Source of the DNA: Brachypodium distachyon
Taxonomy: Eukaryota > Streptophyta > Magnoliopsida > Poales > Poaceae
Assembly: GCF_000005505.3 (NCBI RefSeq)
Contig: NC_016132.3
Span: 20,078,501 to 20,142,500, forward strand
Direction: 5' to 3'
Length of the DNA stretch: 64,000 bases
Each line of letters opens with the position of its first letter. Position 1 is the first letter of the stretch. The notes under the pieces were generated by a model. That model was not told the DNA's origin. It did not search any database and worked only from the letters and a program-made list of their open reading frames with translations. A program made the translations under genes and the position numbers. Below are positions 1 to 11,306 of this stretch, piece after piece.

Positions 1-632
1 CATATTACATTAGCTGGTCGATCTGGCTCCTGATCCTGTGAGGAGGCATACAGATACAGGGACGTAGTCAACAGCATCCATCAGGCATCCAGGCCCCCAC
101 AAACTAATGATTGGGGAGCAAAACAAACAGGACAAGCATAGTACTACTAGCAACAGTTTCCATCCGCTCGAGTACATCGGGTAAAGTTGAGGGGAATTTT
201 GGGAGTCTCTGTAGGTCTCTCTTTCCGAACAGTGAATGAAAGGTTACATATTCCAAAGCTGTGCTCTTTGGCTCTGTTTCTCGTTTGCTTTTGCTGGAAA
301 GGAAGGCGAGATGCTTCTTCGGATGTGCAGTGGCAGGCAAGAGTAGCCCCGTTTTACTGTAGGAGAGATTGATCGTGTTGGCACTTGTTGGCGATGCTAC
401 TTTAATTAGTTGCCTTTGCTCTCCCTCACGTCCAGCGTGAGTTGTACTAGTCGCCAGAGACGGGTCTAGACTCTAAGTCTGAAAAAGATGATAAGAGATT
501 CGCATTGAGGAAGCTAGAGAGAAGGCCTAGAGTTGGGCTGTTGAAGGCTTGAAGCTACCTTCTATGAATGGTAAGCCCGAAACATTGGACCATAAAGTTA
601 TAATGCTCTGTATAAATATTTCAATCAACATG
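1..632. other. Non-coding flank upstream of tRNA, no gene seen
   Basis: Only short overlapping frames occur here, none with a recognisable domain or credible codon structure. The last 25 bases (a TATAAATA stretch at about 611-618, then CAA motifs) look like the usual upstream elements of a plant tRNA gene and belong functionally to the next feature. Confidence 0.5.
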
Positions 633-704
633 GCGTTTGTAGTCCAACGGTTAGGATAATTGCCTTCCAAGCAATAGACCCGGGTTCGACTCCCGGCAGA
701 CGCA
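633..704 (+). tRNA. trnG-TCC: tRNA-Gly (anticodon TCC)
   Basis: A 72-nt cloverleaf can be drawn by eye. The acceptor stem GCGTTTG pairs with CAGACGC (one T-G wobble), the B-box reads GGTTCGACTCC, and the anticodon loop CTTCCAA carries TCC. There is no intron and no encoded CCA, as expected for a nuclear plant gene. A TATA-like element and CAA motifs lie just upstream, and a T-run ends near 720, a typical Pol III terminator. It decodes GGA glycine codons. The wobble in the acceptor stem is compatible with function. The sequence closely resembles the standard plant tRNA-Gly(TCC) as I remember it. Confidence 0.96.
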
Positions 705-1119
705 TTCATTTTGTGTTTTTGTGACAACAAATTTTGTCCTACACGACCAAGTTCTCACTTTCTCAGTCATGAGCTGTGACGACAAAAAGAGGACCGTCTT
801 CGATTCTTCCGACGAACTTGTGGCTCCCTCCCGATGCAGCAGCATCCGTCAACAGCAGGCAACATACATCCTCGCCTACGCTGCTCTGGAACCTTCAGGT
901 TCGTTCCTAGCTGCCCCCTGCCTGTATCAGAAAATGGCGTCGTGCTCCGGCCAGGCCACGCTAGGATTTGCGGCGGGGAGGTGGAGTCGCAACGAGCTCA
1001 CGGCGGTGGTAGTTTTGAGAAGCGAAGATGGATCAGTGAAGAAATTGGGAGAGGGAGTCTTGAAACTAAGACTGAAATTGAACGGTAGAATAAACAAGAC
1101 TAGCCAGAGCCTGGTCGTA
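705..1119. other. tRNA 3' flank, no supported gene
   Basis: A 145-codon open frame starts at 721, but it has no recognisable domain and its last codons run into the MITE that follows, so I treat it as chance. The T-rich start contains the Pol III terminator of the tRNA. Confidence 0.4.
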
Positions 1120-1237
1120 CTTCCTACGTCCAACAAAAGATGTTTCGACTTTGACTAAATTTAAATGCATCTACACGTTAAGTCATGCTCATACAAATTT
1201 TAATAAATTTAAGACATTTTTTGTTGGACGGAGGAAG
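1120..1237. mobile_element. Stowaway-type MITE (118 bp)
   Basis: The ends are inverted repeats: CTTCCTACGTCCAACAAAA at the left, and the reverse complement of the right end reads CTTCCTCCGTCCAACAAAA. TA dinucleotides flank both sides (1118-1119 and 1238-1239), the target duplication of Tc1/mariner MITEs. There is no coding capacity. The CTCCCTCCGTCC-like start is the hallmark of grass Stowaway elements. Confidence 0.88.
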
Positions 1238-3216
1238 TAGCTTAATTATACCCTGGAATACAATTTTTTTCGAGATTGTGGTCGTAGTTATGATACACTC
1301 AATTATGGTCTGAACGAAACCTATCAAAACATCACACTGTGCCCCGGTGTTATCCGCAGGACGCAGGCTATGCAGCGCAGTAGCGCACGCAAGCAAGGAA
1401 GCAATCAGAGAAAACAAATAAGACCAGACGTGTAGAAGATAATTTGCATTCCAGTACATAAATGTCTGAATTATGTTGCTTCTCCACCTGCGAGAGAACA
1501 AGGTGTAAACTACTTGGTCGAAACCAAATGTTCATAAAAGGAAAGTTGAGGCACATAATCAGAATTTGTGAACATATGTAAAAGTAGCTAAATAAAAACA
1601 GATATCACTATATCAGAATCATGAACTTGCAACAGAACAACTGCATCTTACTCCTTAAGTGCAGCTGAGGCATGAAGAGGAAAAGGGAGAACATTAAGTC
1701 GATTAAATCCTTGGTTCCAACTTCCAAGTACAGAGTGCAACCAAGTGACCAACCCTGAATTGCCGGCATGTTCCAGCCCTTGGTATCTTCATGCAGAAAA
1801 AGGAGAATTAGAACAACAGTGTCATCATGACAAGATGTGTATAAAAAATAAGCCTTGTATGGAGAATAGCCCGAGGAGAAGATTATTGCCAGCAACGAAA
1901 GCTTGCAAGGCGAGATGTTTTGGCAAAATTTGAAGCATGCCCAAACCACAACCAGTAACTGAGATAGAAAAGTTCGAGTATGTCATGCCCATTTATACAT
2001 TACCTAAGTGCCAACAAGCACGCAAGCGGTGATGATCAGAACAAGGGCAACATGTGACCAAATCAGAATATGTCATGGCATTTACAAGAGATGATTTTCC
2101 AATACATCATGATGTTACAGTAAGCAAAATACTAAAAAAGAGTTGCCATGTCACTGTGTCAGGTTGTCCACGAGGACAACCATGATTATCATGAGCAAAC
2201 AGAAGAGAACAAATGTAGATGTCATTGACAGGTACAAAGTCTAGCACCAAGATACAACACCGCTCTATAGGTTTTTTTTTTTTTGCAGCGTTGAAATTTT
2301 GGTGTAATTGGGCCGAGGCCCAAACCCAATAAACGGTTGATTTAGAATAAATCTCAAAGGTCAGTTTCAGGTGGTGGCATGATAGTTAGTAGGAACAGTT
2401 CCAGACTTCCAGCTTAGCAGTGGAGAGAGTGTTTCCTCCAAAAAAAAGTAGTGGAGAGAGTGTTCTTTTAGAGGATGGGTGGTGGGAGTGTTGGAACTCC
2501 TTTGTAAGAGAAGGCAGCTCACACTCTCATAACCAAGAAAATAGAGACTATCCCCGTACTCACTCGCTCACTTGATACACTAAGCCACACGCCTGTCGTG
2601 TTTCGTGAATCGAGATTGGATCGATCCGGGTACATCCTTCTCACACGGTTTGGAGAGTCATGCCAGTTAGGATAATTGGAGTTTGTTACGAACATGTAAC
2701 AAATCCGATGATCCAATATGGCTGTCGTTACCTCGGTTTTTCTATCTTTATGACCGTGTGCACAACTATTTGGGAGAGCAGCACTGCTGCCTAGCACAGA
2801 CTCCAAGCCCAGTCCAAACCGTTGTAATTCAGGCCTGGGCTACTTCGACCCAGGAGCAAGGCTCTTACCCTGATTCATCATCAAAACATGCCTTAAATTA
2901 TAGATTTATGGACATCCAAACAGACACTCGCAATCGGATTGCAATCACGTGGATAATGATCACCATGTAATGTTGTGAGATCTTAATTGATCGAGATTGG
3001 TTCCATATTAAGAAAGATCGCAACCAAATCTCTCTCGCTAAATCTCACTTGTTTTGACTATACTAGTTAGTTTTGATATGATCAGTCATATTTGTTTCCG
3101 GAAAAAAAAACTCATCTTTGCACATGATTTTTCAGTTTGGAACAAACTCACTGAACGAAAAACAGAAAAGAAACAACAATTACATTATTGCAGAAACAAC
3201 TCTAACATACTATATA
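1238..3216. other. Intergenic, possible LTR remnants
   Basis: No open frame here resembles a known protein. AT-rich sequence runs to about 2270, a T-run is at 2271-2284, and the stretch 2400-2960 has the mixed composition of a degraded LTR, but I found no TG..CA ends, primer site or target duplication. Base 3216 (A) is the host base beside the large Helitron's 3' terminus. Confidence 0.35.
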
Positions 3217-3246
3217 CTAGTAAGGTGCCATGCTTCGCGACGGAAC
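3217..3246 (-). other. Helitron 3' terminus with subterminal hairpin
   Basis: On the minus strand this reads CCGTCGCGAAGCATGG, able to form a short stem with a GAA loop and a one-base bulge, then a short spacer and CTAG, with host T next. This is the canonical termination signal of Helitrons (hairpin followed by CTRR). The nearest coding stop (RPA32-like gene, 3453) is about 210 bp away. Confidence 0.85.
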
Positions 3247-3452
3247 ACAATCGTCCTGATGACCAACATGTAACGGAAATAAAAATTGAAAATGCTAAAA
3301 TATTGAAATTAAGTGTGTGTTATATGGGTCATACTCAATTGATAAGGTGCAAAAAATTGACAGTACCAAAATATTGAGAAACAAAATAATATGAGAAATG
3401 CTACTGCAAGACATGCTAATTTGATGCCTAAATTTAAGAACGCCCACACCAT

Positions 3453-4291
3453 TCACTGGTGCTTATGAATGTTCTCCACGGCCTCTTTATTTTTAGAAGT
3501 TCTTTCAATCTCAGCTCTTATGCACCTCATGAAATGGCACGTAATCTCGTTGAAAACAGTAATAGGCCTGCAAGGATAGTTGGTATTATATATATGCATA
3601 TAATCGTTTGAAATGCCTGGGCAACATTACGTTACAAAGGTTACGTCACATTGTAGGTAGTAGCATGACCCATAGTCTTTATTGGTCTCAAGGTGCCGAT
3701 GACGGAGAAATACTTACCATCCCTTGTTTAAGGAAATGTACCAAAAAAAAAGTTAGTACTTTACAACAATCACAAAATAATGCGTGCAGTAGTTGCTTGC
3801 TTGATTGCAGCGGCTTGTTTTTCATCTGCATCATTCTGTACCCTATACAATAGATCGAAACATATTATTAATATGACTGCATACTTTCCATATACATATT
3901 ATTTTCTAAACGATCCAACCATCTTCGGAAGCTGAGCATGCCGGGGCCGGTGCAATCATCGATATTGAAATGGGCATATCCTTCTCCCCAGCCAAGGTTT
4001 CTTACGATGCCAACGACAATAATCTACAAATTTAACAAAAAAAAGAAGGTAAATTAACAATTCATGGGCATCTCAGAAGCACAAATTAACACATATGTTT
4101 AGGCTGCACCATGTCAGGCTCCAAACCGTCAGAAATTTGCTTCGTCGTGATTTCTGAGATGCCCGGGAAGACCCCAGAGGTACATTTTTTTGTTGTAACC
4201 AGTGGGTCGGTTATTTTGGACGTGCCCGGCACGACTCCCATGCTCGATCCTTTTGTTGTAACCGGTGGCTCGGTTATTTCAGGGGTGGGAT
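3453..4291 (-). CDS. RPA32-like OB-fold protein in Helitron
   Basis: Five exons are inferred on the minus strand: 4291-4110, 4023-3896, 3842-3774, 3722-3645 and 3567-3453. All junctions have GT..AG borders and keep frame. The protein has a Ser/Thr/Pro-rich leader with two similar segments, then an OB-fold resembling replication protein A 32 kDa: IIVVGIVRNLGWGEGYAHF, the IDDCTG turn, DGKYFSVIGTLRPIK, and PITVFNEITCHFM near the C-terminus. The typical RPA32 C-terminal winged helix is absent. RPA32 binds single-stranded DNA with RPA70. The leader exon is in phase with the last protease exon upstream (4452-4359), so this may be the C-terminal half of one fused protein; alternatively transcription starts separately. 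The donor at 4109 (GTGCAG) is weak. The domain call is secure, the gene ends less so. Confidence 0.78.
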
Positions 4292-4358
4292 CTAATTACT
4301 AAAGTTAGAACACGTATGTAAGTAAACAATGATAAAAAAAGGCTGCCATAGCACATAC

Positions 4359-6065
4359 CTTGATCACACTCAAAGAATATTCTAGGATTCGTGTTCCGTT
4401 CTGTGTCGAATAATATGAATGGCATCTTGTGTCTGAAAGCTGACATATCGCTCTACAAAACAAGTTATTTGGTGAATTAATATGTGAACACAATATCTTT
4501 GATGCCTTGAAACTTTGTGATACAAGAAAATACCTGTTTAACTGGTTCGGACAATTCGTGTCCCGTGAAATGCTCCATGTATTTCAACATGAATAAACCA
4601 CATGATGAGCTGTAGGATAACAAATATCGATCAAGGCCTTTATCTGACAAGGTGGTCATAATCTAGTAGTGTTGAGCGTACCTATCTGTTTGCGTTTTGT
4701 GCCGTAGCATTTCCTCTACTGCCCATTTTGTAACGTCCATATCCGGCCATCTATTGCACGTTAACTCTGGCATTGTCTCTTGGACAATTTTGATATATTT
4801 TGACAAGCCTTTTAGCTGTTAAAGTTTGCAGGCTTAGTCTTCGAGGTAAAATATTTGAACTTTAATGAAGTAGCAAATACTCACCGTCTTATGGAGGTCA
4901 TTGCGATTCATTATAGCACCAAATGAGTCGAGGACCTGTACAACGCGTTTGGGAGCATTGATATTTGCCAGGTACCAATGCGAGTCTTTGATGTTAACCA
5001 GTAAAAATACCTGAAATAAGTATTCTGTTAGTTATAGTCATAGAATAGATAATAAAACTTAATCAAACAAACTGGCTGGTGTGGATGTGTTGTAACCATG
5101 TCGTTGTCCAAATACTCTAGAATCAATTTTACTATCAATTGGCGTTTTCTTTTCGATGGGTTGACATCAATCTCCGTTCCGTCCTCATTGTTTCCACCAT
5201 CCCGCTTCAGCATAGCACTAGTAATTGAGGTCTCTAGATATATCTTTCGACCCACTCGTGTGAGCATATTTTTCCGGGTTCTTAAGTCGTATCGTATATG
5301 TAAGCACTTACGACCTATAATTTTATTAAAAAAAATAAGATTAGTATGTAAAAAATTTAGATAGATATGTGGTTCGATTTAAAAAATAGTCATATGGATT
5401 ATTCATACAACTACACTTACATCCCCTTCCAGCCATGCTCGGTCATCCGTAAGAGACCTCAAAATCTTATAATTCAAAGGCAAATCATGGATCTTTATCA
5501 ATTCTTCTTCTTGTACAGCGGACTTGGGTTTGATATAATTGATGTACTCTATTTCTGCCATGCCGAAGCTGTCAGGAAATAACATACGGAAAGTTTATTG
5601 TCAATAAAAGCGTAGAGAATAGGTACCTTCTGATAAAACCGTCGTCCCTACATTCGGCATGATCGTAGCCTGAAGGGGATTTGAGTCGTTTTTGTTTTCA
5701 GACACGATAGAAGGAACCGAGAGGCCTGCATTTTCATTTGATCATGTCGTTGCCCAAAGTCGCTAAGAAAAGGGAATATGTACCTTGTGTGGACCCACAG
5801 CCTGTGGTGGTCATGGTGGCGTTGCCAGAGTCAATCATGGTGTTGATGTTCTCAATAGGCTATCATCAAAAAGTTGTGGGTGAACATGGAGGCATTGGAG
5901 CAGTATTTCCTATTTCGTTATGATTGAAGTGCAAGTTGGTAATACTAAGAAGCAATTGAAAAGCTAGATGATTTGCTCACGGAAAGAGCGAAATAAATAC
6001 CAAAAGGAACTTTTGATGGACGTATTCTTTACCGACAAGCTCCAGCACCTCCTCCTCGTCCTTCT
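4359..6065 (-). CDS. C48 (Ulp1-type) cysteine protease-like gene in Helitron
   Basis: Minus-strand exons inferred: about 6065-5998, 5859-5784, 5725-5627, 5568-5421, 5314-5097, 5010-4885, 4815-4682, 4609-4534 and 4452-4359. The catalytic core is clear: HWYLANINAPKRVVQVLDSF supplies His and Asp, and SSSCGLFMLKYME supplies the nucleophile Cys, the H-D-C order of Ulp1/SENP SUMO proteases. The stretch RAWLEGD then VVSAYI matches the start of that fold. Within exon 5314-5097 the frame appears to slip by one base near 5290, because SAYIYD is in one frame and YLETSITSAMLKRDG in another. The gene may therefore be broken, or I misplace an intron. The N-terminal exons are weakest. C48 domains are known in Mutator-type (Kaonashi) and other plant transposons; in a Helitron it may be captured or recruited. 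Confidence 0.72.
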
Positions 6066-7314
6066 ACTGTTTTGAAAAAAAATAACATGAGCAATCATAA
6101 TCTGAAACGAAACATTACGTGGCAGCACCAGGACCAATAACGTAAATTAATCAATCAATCAAATATATGGAGCTGAACTGGCCATGCATCTTTGCCAAAA
6201 TTGCACGCAGTGAAGAAAGTAATCAATCAATCAAATATATTGAGCCGTTTTTCTTTTCAGGCATGATGGAAGGAACCGAGGGTGTCTGGTGTTGCTTTTA
6301 ATGCAGAAAGGAAAACAAACAAATAAGATAAAGTGCTGTGGTACAAACAAAGAAGGAAGCAACCTTAAAAAAAACAAAAAACAAAGAAGGAAACAGGGCA
6401 GAGAATGAGAAGAAAAGGATTTACAGTTGCCAAATTATTCAAATGATCAACCAATCTAATTTGAGATGAAATGTCATACTTGAATAATTGTCTTTGAGAT
6501 GTAGGCTTTGCTATTCACCAAAAATTATACACATTGTTCATTTTTGAGATGCTTGACAATTTCACAACTCATAACTTATTAAAAATAGCAAGCTGTTGCT
6601 GTTAATTTAGTTTTCATGATATTCTTTCTTCTTGAAATGTGCACTGTACTGGATGCAGTCTTCAATCAGTCTCAATGACATACCTTGGCCATTGTGGTAC
6701 TGAGAAAAAGCCACCGTCTCGTAATAAAGCTAGCTACTGGCAAGGGAAAAAAAGAACTGGCTTTTCCTATGATATCTGATGGCTCAAACTGACCTGAACC
6801 ATAGAAAAATAACTGGAGGGAGCAGTACTGGACTGCAAGTGCAGCAATTAGAGTAGTGTTCAATCAATCAAAATATATGGACTGAACTGGTTTGATTAGA
6901 ACTGCACTGTATTCTGCCCCTAGATTTATTGATAGGACATTAGATTATTTATAAGTTCAGAACATAACATACGGAAATAAAGAGCACAAATATTTAGAAC
7001 AGAATGGTATCATCAGATTATCCATGGCCCAGTCCAACAATGTGCACTATTACGTGCTAATCTGGATTTTTTGCTAAAACATTGAAAGATTGGAGAGCTT
7101 AAATCAGGACAAATCTGAACATGGCAAACACATTTTTTGATATTAAAGTAGCACGTCACATACAATCTATCACAATCATATATACATACATTACCCAAAC
7201 AACGAATGTTTCATAACCTTAGACATCCACACACAGAGAGAGATAAATGTTGCTCCGTGTTAATATTTACACATCAACATCCATGAGATACGTAGTTATA
7301 AATAAACATCCTAT
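6066..7314. other. Helitron internal AT-rich spacer
   Basis: No gene is seen. Three short copies of an AATCAATCAAATATAT..GAGC/GAAC motif occur near 6155, 6222 and 6864. The interval separates the stop of the RPA70-like gene from the first protease exon and probably includes the promoter of the latter. Confidence 0.45.
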
Positions 7315-8615
7315 CTATAACAAGAACGGACGTCGAGCAGGCTTTGTAGCTTTGACAACGGTTGCCAGATAAGCCCATCTTTGCTCAAGATAGCTCCGAA
7401 CAAACTTCAGGTCAATCTCTTCGCTTAACACTTTCTGGCGGAGTTCTGCAATTGTTTAGTAGGCATGTCGCATTAATATTTTTGAATGCATTCTATATCT
7501 ATTGATCGATAGTTGTCATAGGTAAATATGTTCATGTGTTGCCATGTGACAATTACTAACCCTGTAGTGCAGCAGCTGCAGGGTGTGTTGGGTTCCACGC
7601 AATGGTTGTGTGCTCATTTGTATCCAGACACCCTATTTTTAAGTCGAACCATAAAGTAGTTAGCTAAGCAATGAATCAAATGAGATTTTTTAAAATAAAT
7701 TCATGAGGATGAATAGAGATTATTTACCAAATTTCCGGTTCTTGCGAAGCATAGTTGCACTTACAATCGGTTTGTTGGCTCCGGCAGTTGACCAGCGATA
7801 GGAATGCTGGATCAGATAACCACCCTTAATACCGACGTTCATAAGCTTGCCACTACAGTTTGAATATCAAAAATATGATTAGCGGAGTTTTTATATATAA
7901 TTAGGAGTACTATTTAACGATTATTGTACCTCAAGTCCATTATGGTGATCTCTCGGTACTGTTCAGCATATGGGTATCTTCCAACGATCTCAAGATACCG
8001 AAATAAACCACGATACCAATTAAGTTTGTATAAAGTAGTATTAGTGAAGTTTGATGATAGAAAACACATGTGTCTTTGTTGAGAATTTGCAATGCTGAAC
8101 CAAAGTGTATTGTACATACCTACGCATGTTTTGTTTGGGCGGCTGACAACTTCCGAATAGGGTGTGAACTCCTTTGGGTACAAGGGAAACGGAATTGCCA
8201 TGGTGCAGTTGACAACATTTGTCTTGCGATCAAAGGCACACTCAAATGTGCTCCCAATGTTTCTAAAGACCATTTCTTGAGCGTTTGGATGGAAAGAGAC
8301 ATTGTGTATTGTGTAATTTTTTCCTGATTCCAGGATGAGCTTGAATCGGTTCACTTGTTCATTTCCCGCCACAATTGCTTCAATTTTGGCCCCCTTTATA
8401 TGTATTATATATAGAACAAAATGTTAGTTTATAAATACATGTTTCAAGTTGCAGTTTAGGGATTGTTGGTACTTACAGTCTTGTCCATAAGAATGAATCG
8501 TATGTCATCACCATATGAGTTCGGAGGAAATTTTACCACTACCCTGACACAAATGCTCCATCTTGTGTTTGTGTAGATATCATCCATCTCAATGTCATCG
8601 AAGTCTTTGAATATA
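7315..8615 (-). CDS. RPA70-like single-strand DNA-binding protein (Helitron accessory)
   Basis: Exons inferred on the minus strand: about 8612-8477, 8393-8120, one ending at 7930, 7852-7728, 7632-7561 and 7445-7315. The junctions I could place keep one open frame to a TAG at 7315. The stretch from TRWSICVRVVVKF through GDDIRFILMD to KIEAIVAGNE then RFKLIL is the first OB-fold of the plant RPA70/DUF223 type. YLEIVGRYPYAEQ then REITIMDL begins a second OB-fold. The C-terminal part (KWNP-less, with a charged helix at VLSEEIDLKFVRSYLEQRW) I do not recognise. The zinc-finger domain of true RPA70 is absent. A possible leader exon with its own ATG lies at 8773-8706, but its phase does not fit; ATG 8587 is the safe internal start. 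In contrast to Rep-helicase, I see no stop or frameshift. Confidence 0.8.
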
Positions 8616-9527
8616 TAGTCCAGTTAAACAAAAAGCATAATATAGCTAGTAATATTAGGTAGCAGTATTTGTTTGTTCTGAGAGGAAGGTCTACGCTAAA
8701 CTTACCTAGGTGGCGGCGGGAGTGTTGTATAATCCGCATATTTGCACTTACGTGTAAGGTTTGATGGTGCCATCTATCTATGTATTGATAAATGTTAGTA
8801 TGGGTAATCGCAATGGGACATATATTATTATGTTCTTTTAGAACTATTTGAAAGTAAGGAAGTAGAGATGCTAAGTGTTTCAGAAATCTTAACCAAACGT
8901 GTTATGTAATATTCAAACATAATGTACTGTAGAACACATAATACACAGAAGCTGATCCCCCCTAACTATGTAGATCCCATGGCAGAACAAAGCTTAGTAC
9001 AATATCTAACCGAAACAACAAATAGGTCCTAATTCGCGTACTATGGTTATTATTTGCTGAACATTCCAATCTGGTACTTGTACTATTCATACCGGGAAGC
9101 CAGGAAATAACAAAAGTTAAAGGGAGAGTCTAATTCTCAGCTACCTGAAATATTTTTGCGTCTGGGCCAGTTTTTTGTTTACTAATTGTTGATAACCACA
9201 CACTTTCTTAGCTATTGAGCTGAAAACGAAACTAACACAAGAAAGCACAAGCATCAGCCCCCGATACCCCCTCTCTTTCTTGTATAAACAAACTGAGTAT
9301 CAAACAGTGTACAACCTTTCTTAGAAAAAATTAAAATGAAACTGAAACTTAAATTCGAACTGAAGTGGGTATATATTTATCACTACTGCAGCTTGCCATG
9401 ATAAATTAAATTGCATGATCAACCAAGTGAAAGGAATCATAGTTATCCAAAACCAAGTAGCAGATCAGACTCTATTTCGGTCAATAAATGAAGCAAGAAC
9501 TAACCTAAATCAAAGCTAGATTTTTTG

Positions 9528-9772
9528 ATGCAATCAGAGCACGTACCAAAGCAGTCGCTAATTAACCATGGAAAGCAATCAGCCACACAACCAGACAAGT
9601 AAACCAATGAGAACAAAGAAGAATCAAACTACAAGCAAGCAACAGAGACAACAATCAGAATGCGAAGGAAAAGAACAAAGTGGTCAGCCTGGTGAACTGA
9701 CCTCTTTTCTCACCGTAGCTCCTCTAGCTCCCCTTTATTCACTTATCTTCCGACTTATCTCCTACAAATCAC
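9528..9772. repeat. Direct duplication, copy A (about 245 bp)
   Basis: Aligns over its length with 10383-10639. Shared blocks include GAGCACGTACCAAA, GCTAATTAACCATGGAAAGC, CAACAGAGACAACAATCAGA and GGTGAACTGACCTCTTTTCT, with small differences. It has no coding frame conserved between the copies. In reading direction of the Helitron genes it could be a duplicated leader or promoter. Confidence 0.85.
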
Positions 9773-10382
9773 AGATGGCAGAGCATTATCACACTGTGTT
9801 GTACTGAAAACCAAGAAGAAAATTAAGATAAGACAATCTCTGACCAATTACGATAAGAAAATTGATTTACTGATGGCATAATTCTCTACATGTTATGACC
9901 ATGATTATTGATAATTCATAATTTTGTTGATGATCAGGGCCGACTGGGATGGAATACACTGATTACTGGAGATACACATATATAGAACCGGATAAAAAAC
10001 ATATATAATTGTGGTACCAAGTCAAGTCAGTCATTGGTTCAAGAGTTGACAAAATTAGCAGGTATGTTTTTTTAGTAAATATCAGGAAGATCATGTACTC
10101 AGTTATAAGATTGATCAATAAGGCCAGGTGAATACCAACCTATTGCATATAAAAGCATCAGAAGGGACAGCAAATACCCGTACTGAACATATGAAGATAT
10201 GAAGATAAAATTTGTTCTATTGAAAGGAACATATCATATCTGCATCGTTGTAGTGTTCAGGTTGAGTGCAAAGCATAGCTCTGTGTTCATATGGGCTAGA
10301 GAAGCATATGTACGTACAGCATGGATAGTCCAGTATATATATATATTCATATGGGCTTGAAAAGAAACAACGTCATGGCAGA

Positions 10383-10639
10383 TTTTTTGAACACAGACAG
10401 AGCACGTACCAAAAGCAGACGCTAATTAACCATGGAAAGCAAATCAGGCACACAACCAGACAAGTAAACCAATTCGAACAAAGAAGAATCAACCACAAGC
10501 AAGCAACAGAGACAACAATCAGAATGAGAAGGAAAATAACATAGCGGACAGCCTGGTGAACTGACCTCTTTTCTCACCGTAACTCCTCTACCTCCCCTTT
10601 CTTCACTTATCTTCTGACTTATGTTCTACAAATCACAGA
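10383..10639. repeat. Direct duplication, copy B (about 255 bp)
   Basis: Partner of 9528-9772 in the same orientation, about 855 bp downstream. Differences are scattered substitutions and a few one- to two-base indels, so the duplication is not recent. Confidence 0.85.
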
Positions 10640-11139
10640 GACATAACAAATAAGAATGAAGAATGCAGACGAGGGAGTAGAAACTCTAGAAATTTTGAGC
10701 AGGATGAAAAAAAGAGAGGAATAGACAAAACCTATAGCTCGCCGGAGCTCCTCCAGCCTCCAGGTCCACTTCCTTCACTTGTGTTCTGAGTTCTACACAT
10801 CTCAACATGAAACAACAACGAAGAAGGAAGAATGCCATTAGCAACAACAATGGAGAAGAAAGAACGCCATTAGGTACAGAAAGAATTGAGGAGAAACCGT
10901 AGAACTCTACAACTATACTAACAATGCCGGAAGCGAGACGGGAAGAGCAGTGGAGAGGAGAGAGTGGTGGAACTCGTACCTGGTCTATTTGTAGACGCGG
11001 AAGGAATGAACCCCCAGAAGTGGGGAAGTGGGGAAGTTGCAGTCCAAGGAGCTGACCACGTTTGCTGACCGAGGTACAGGCGAGGAACCGCAGGAAGTGC
11101 AAGTCCTGTAACCGCCATCGCATGGTTTCTGTTAGAGAG

Positions 11140-11306
11140 GAGAACAGGAGAGGGAGATGGGTGGGTGTGTGGGGGGGGGAGGGGGGGGCGAGATGCGGAT
11201 GGCGGCAGGCCGGCGGCGGATGAGGAGAACGGGAGAGGGAGATGGGTGGTGGGTGGTTGGGGGGGCGGGCGGGCGAGATGCGAACGGCAGCAGGCCGGCG
11301 GCGGAT
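11140..11306. repeat. G-rich tandem duplication, 2 x about 83 bp
   Basis: Units 11140-11222 and 11225-11306 share GGAGAGGGAGATGGGTGG at the start and GCAGGCCGGCGGCGGAT at the end. The middle of each holds runs of G. On the minus strand this creates Pro-rich open frames, which I take as low-complexity artefacts. Confidence 0.8.

Noticed and set aside
1608..1949. 113-codon minus-strand frame as a membrane protein gene
   Set aside because: Hydrophobic but with no family resemblance and no supporting exon neighbours.
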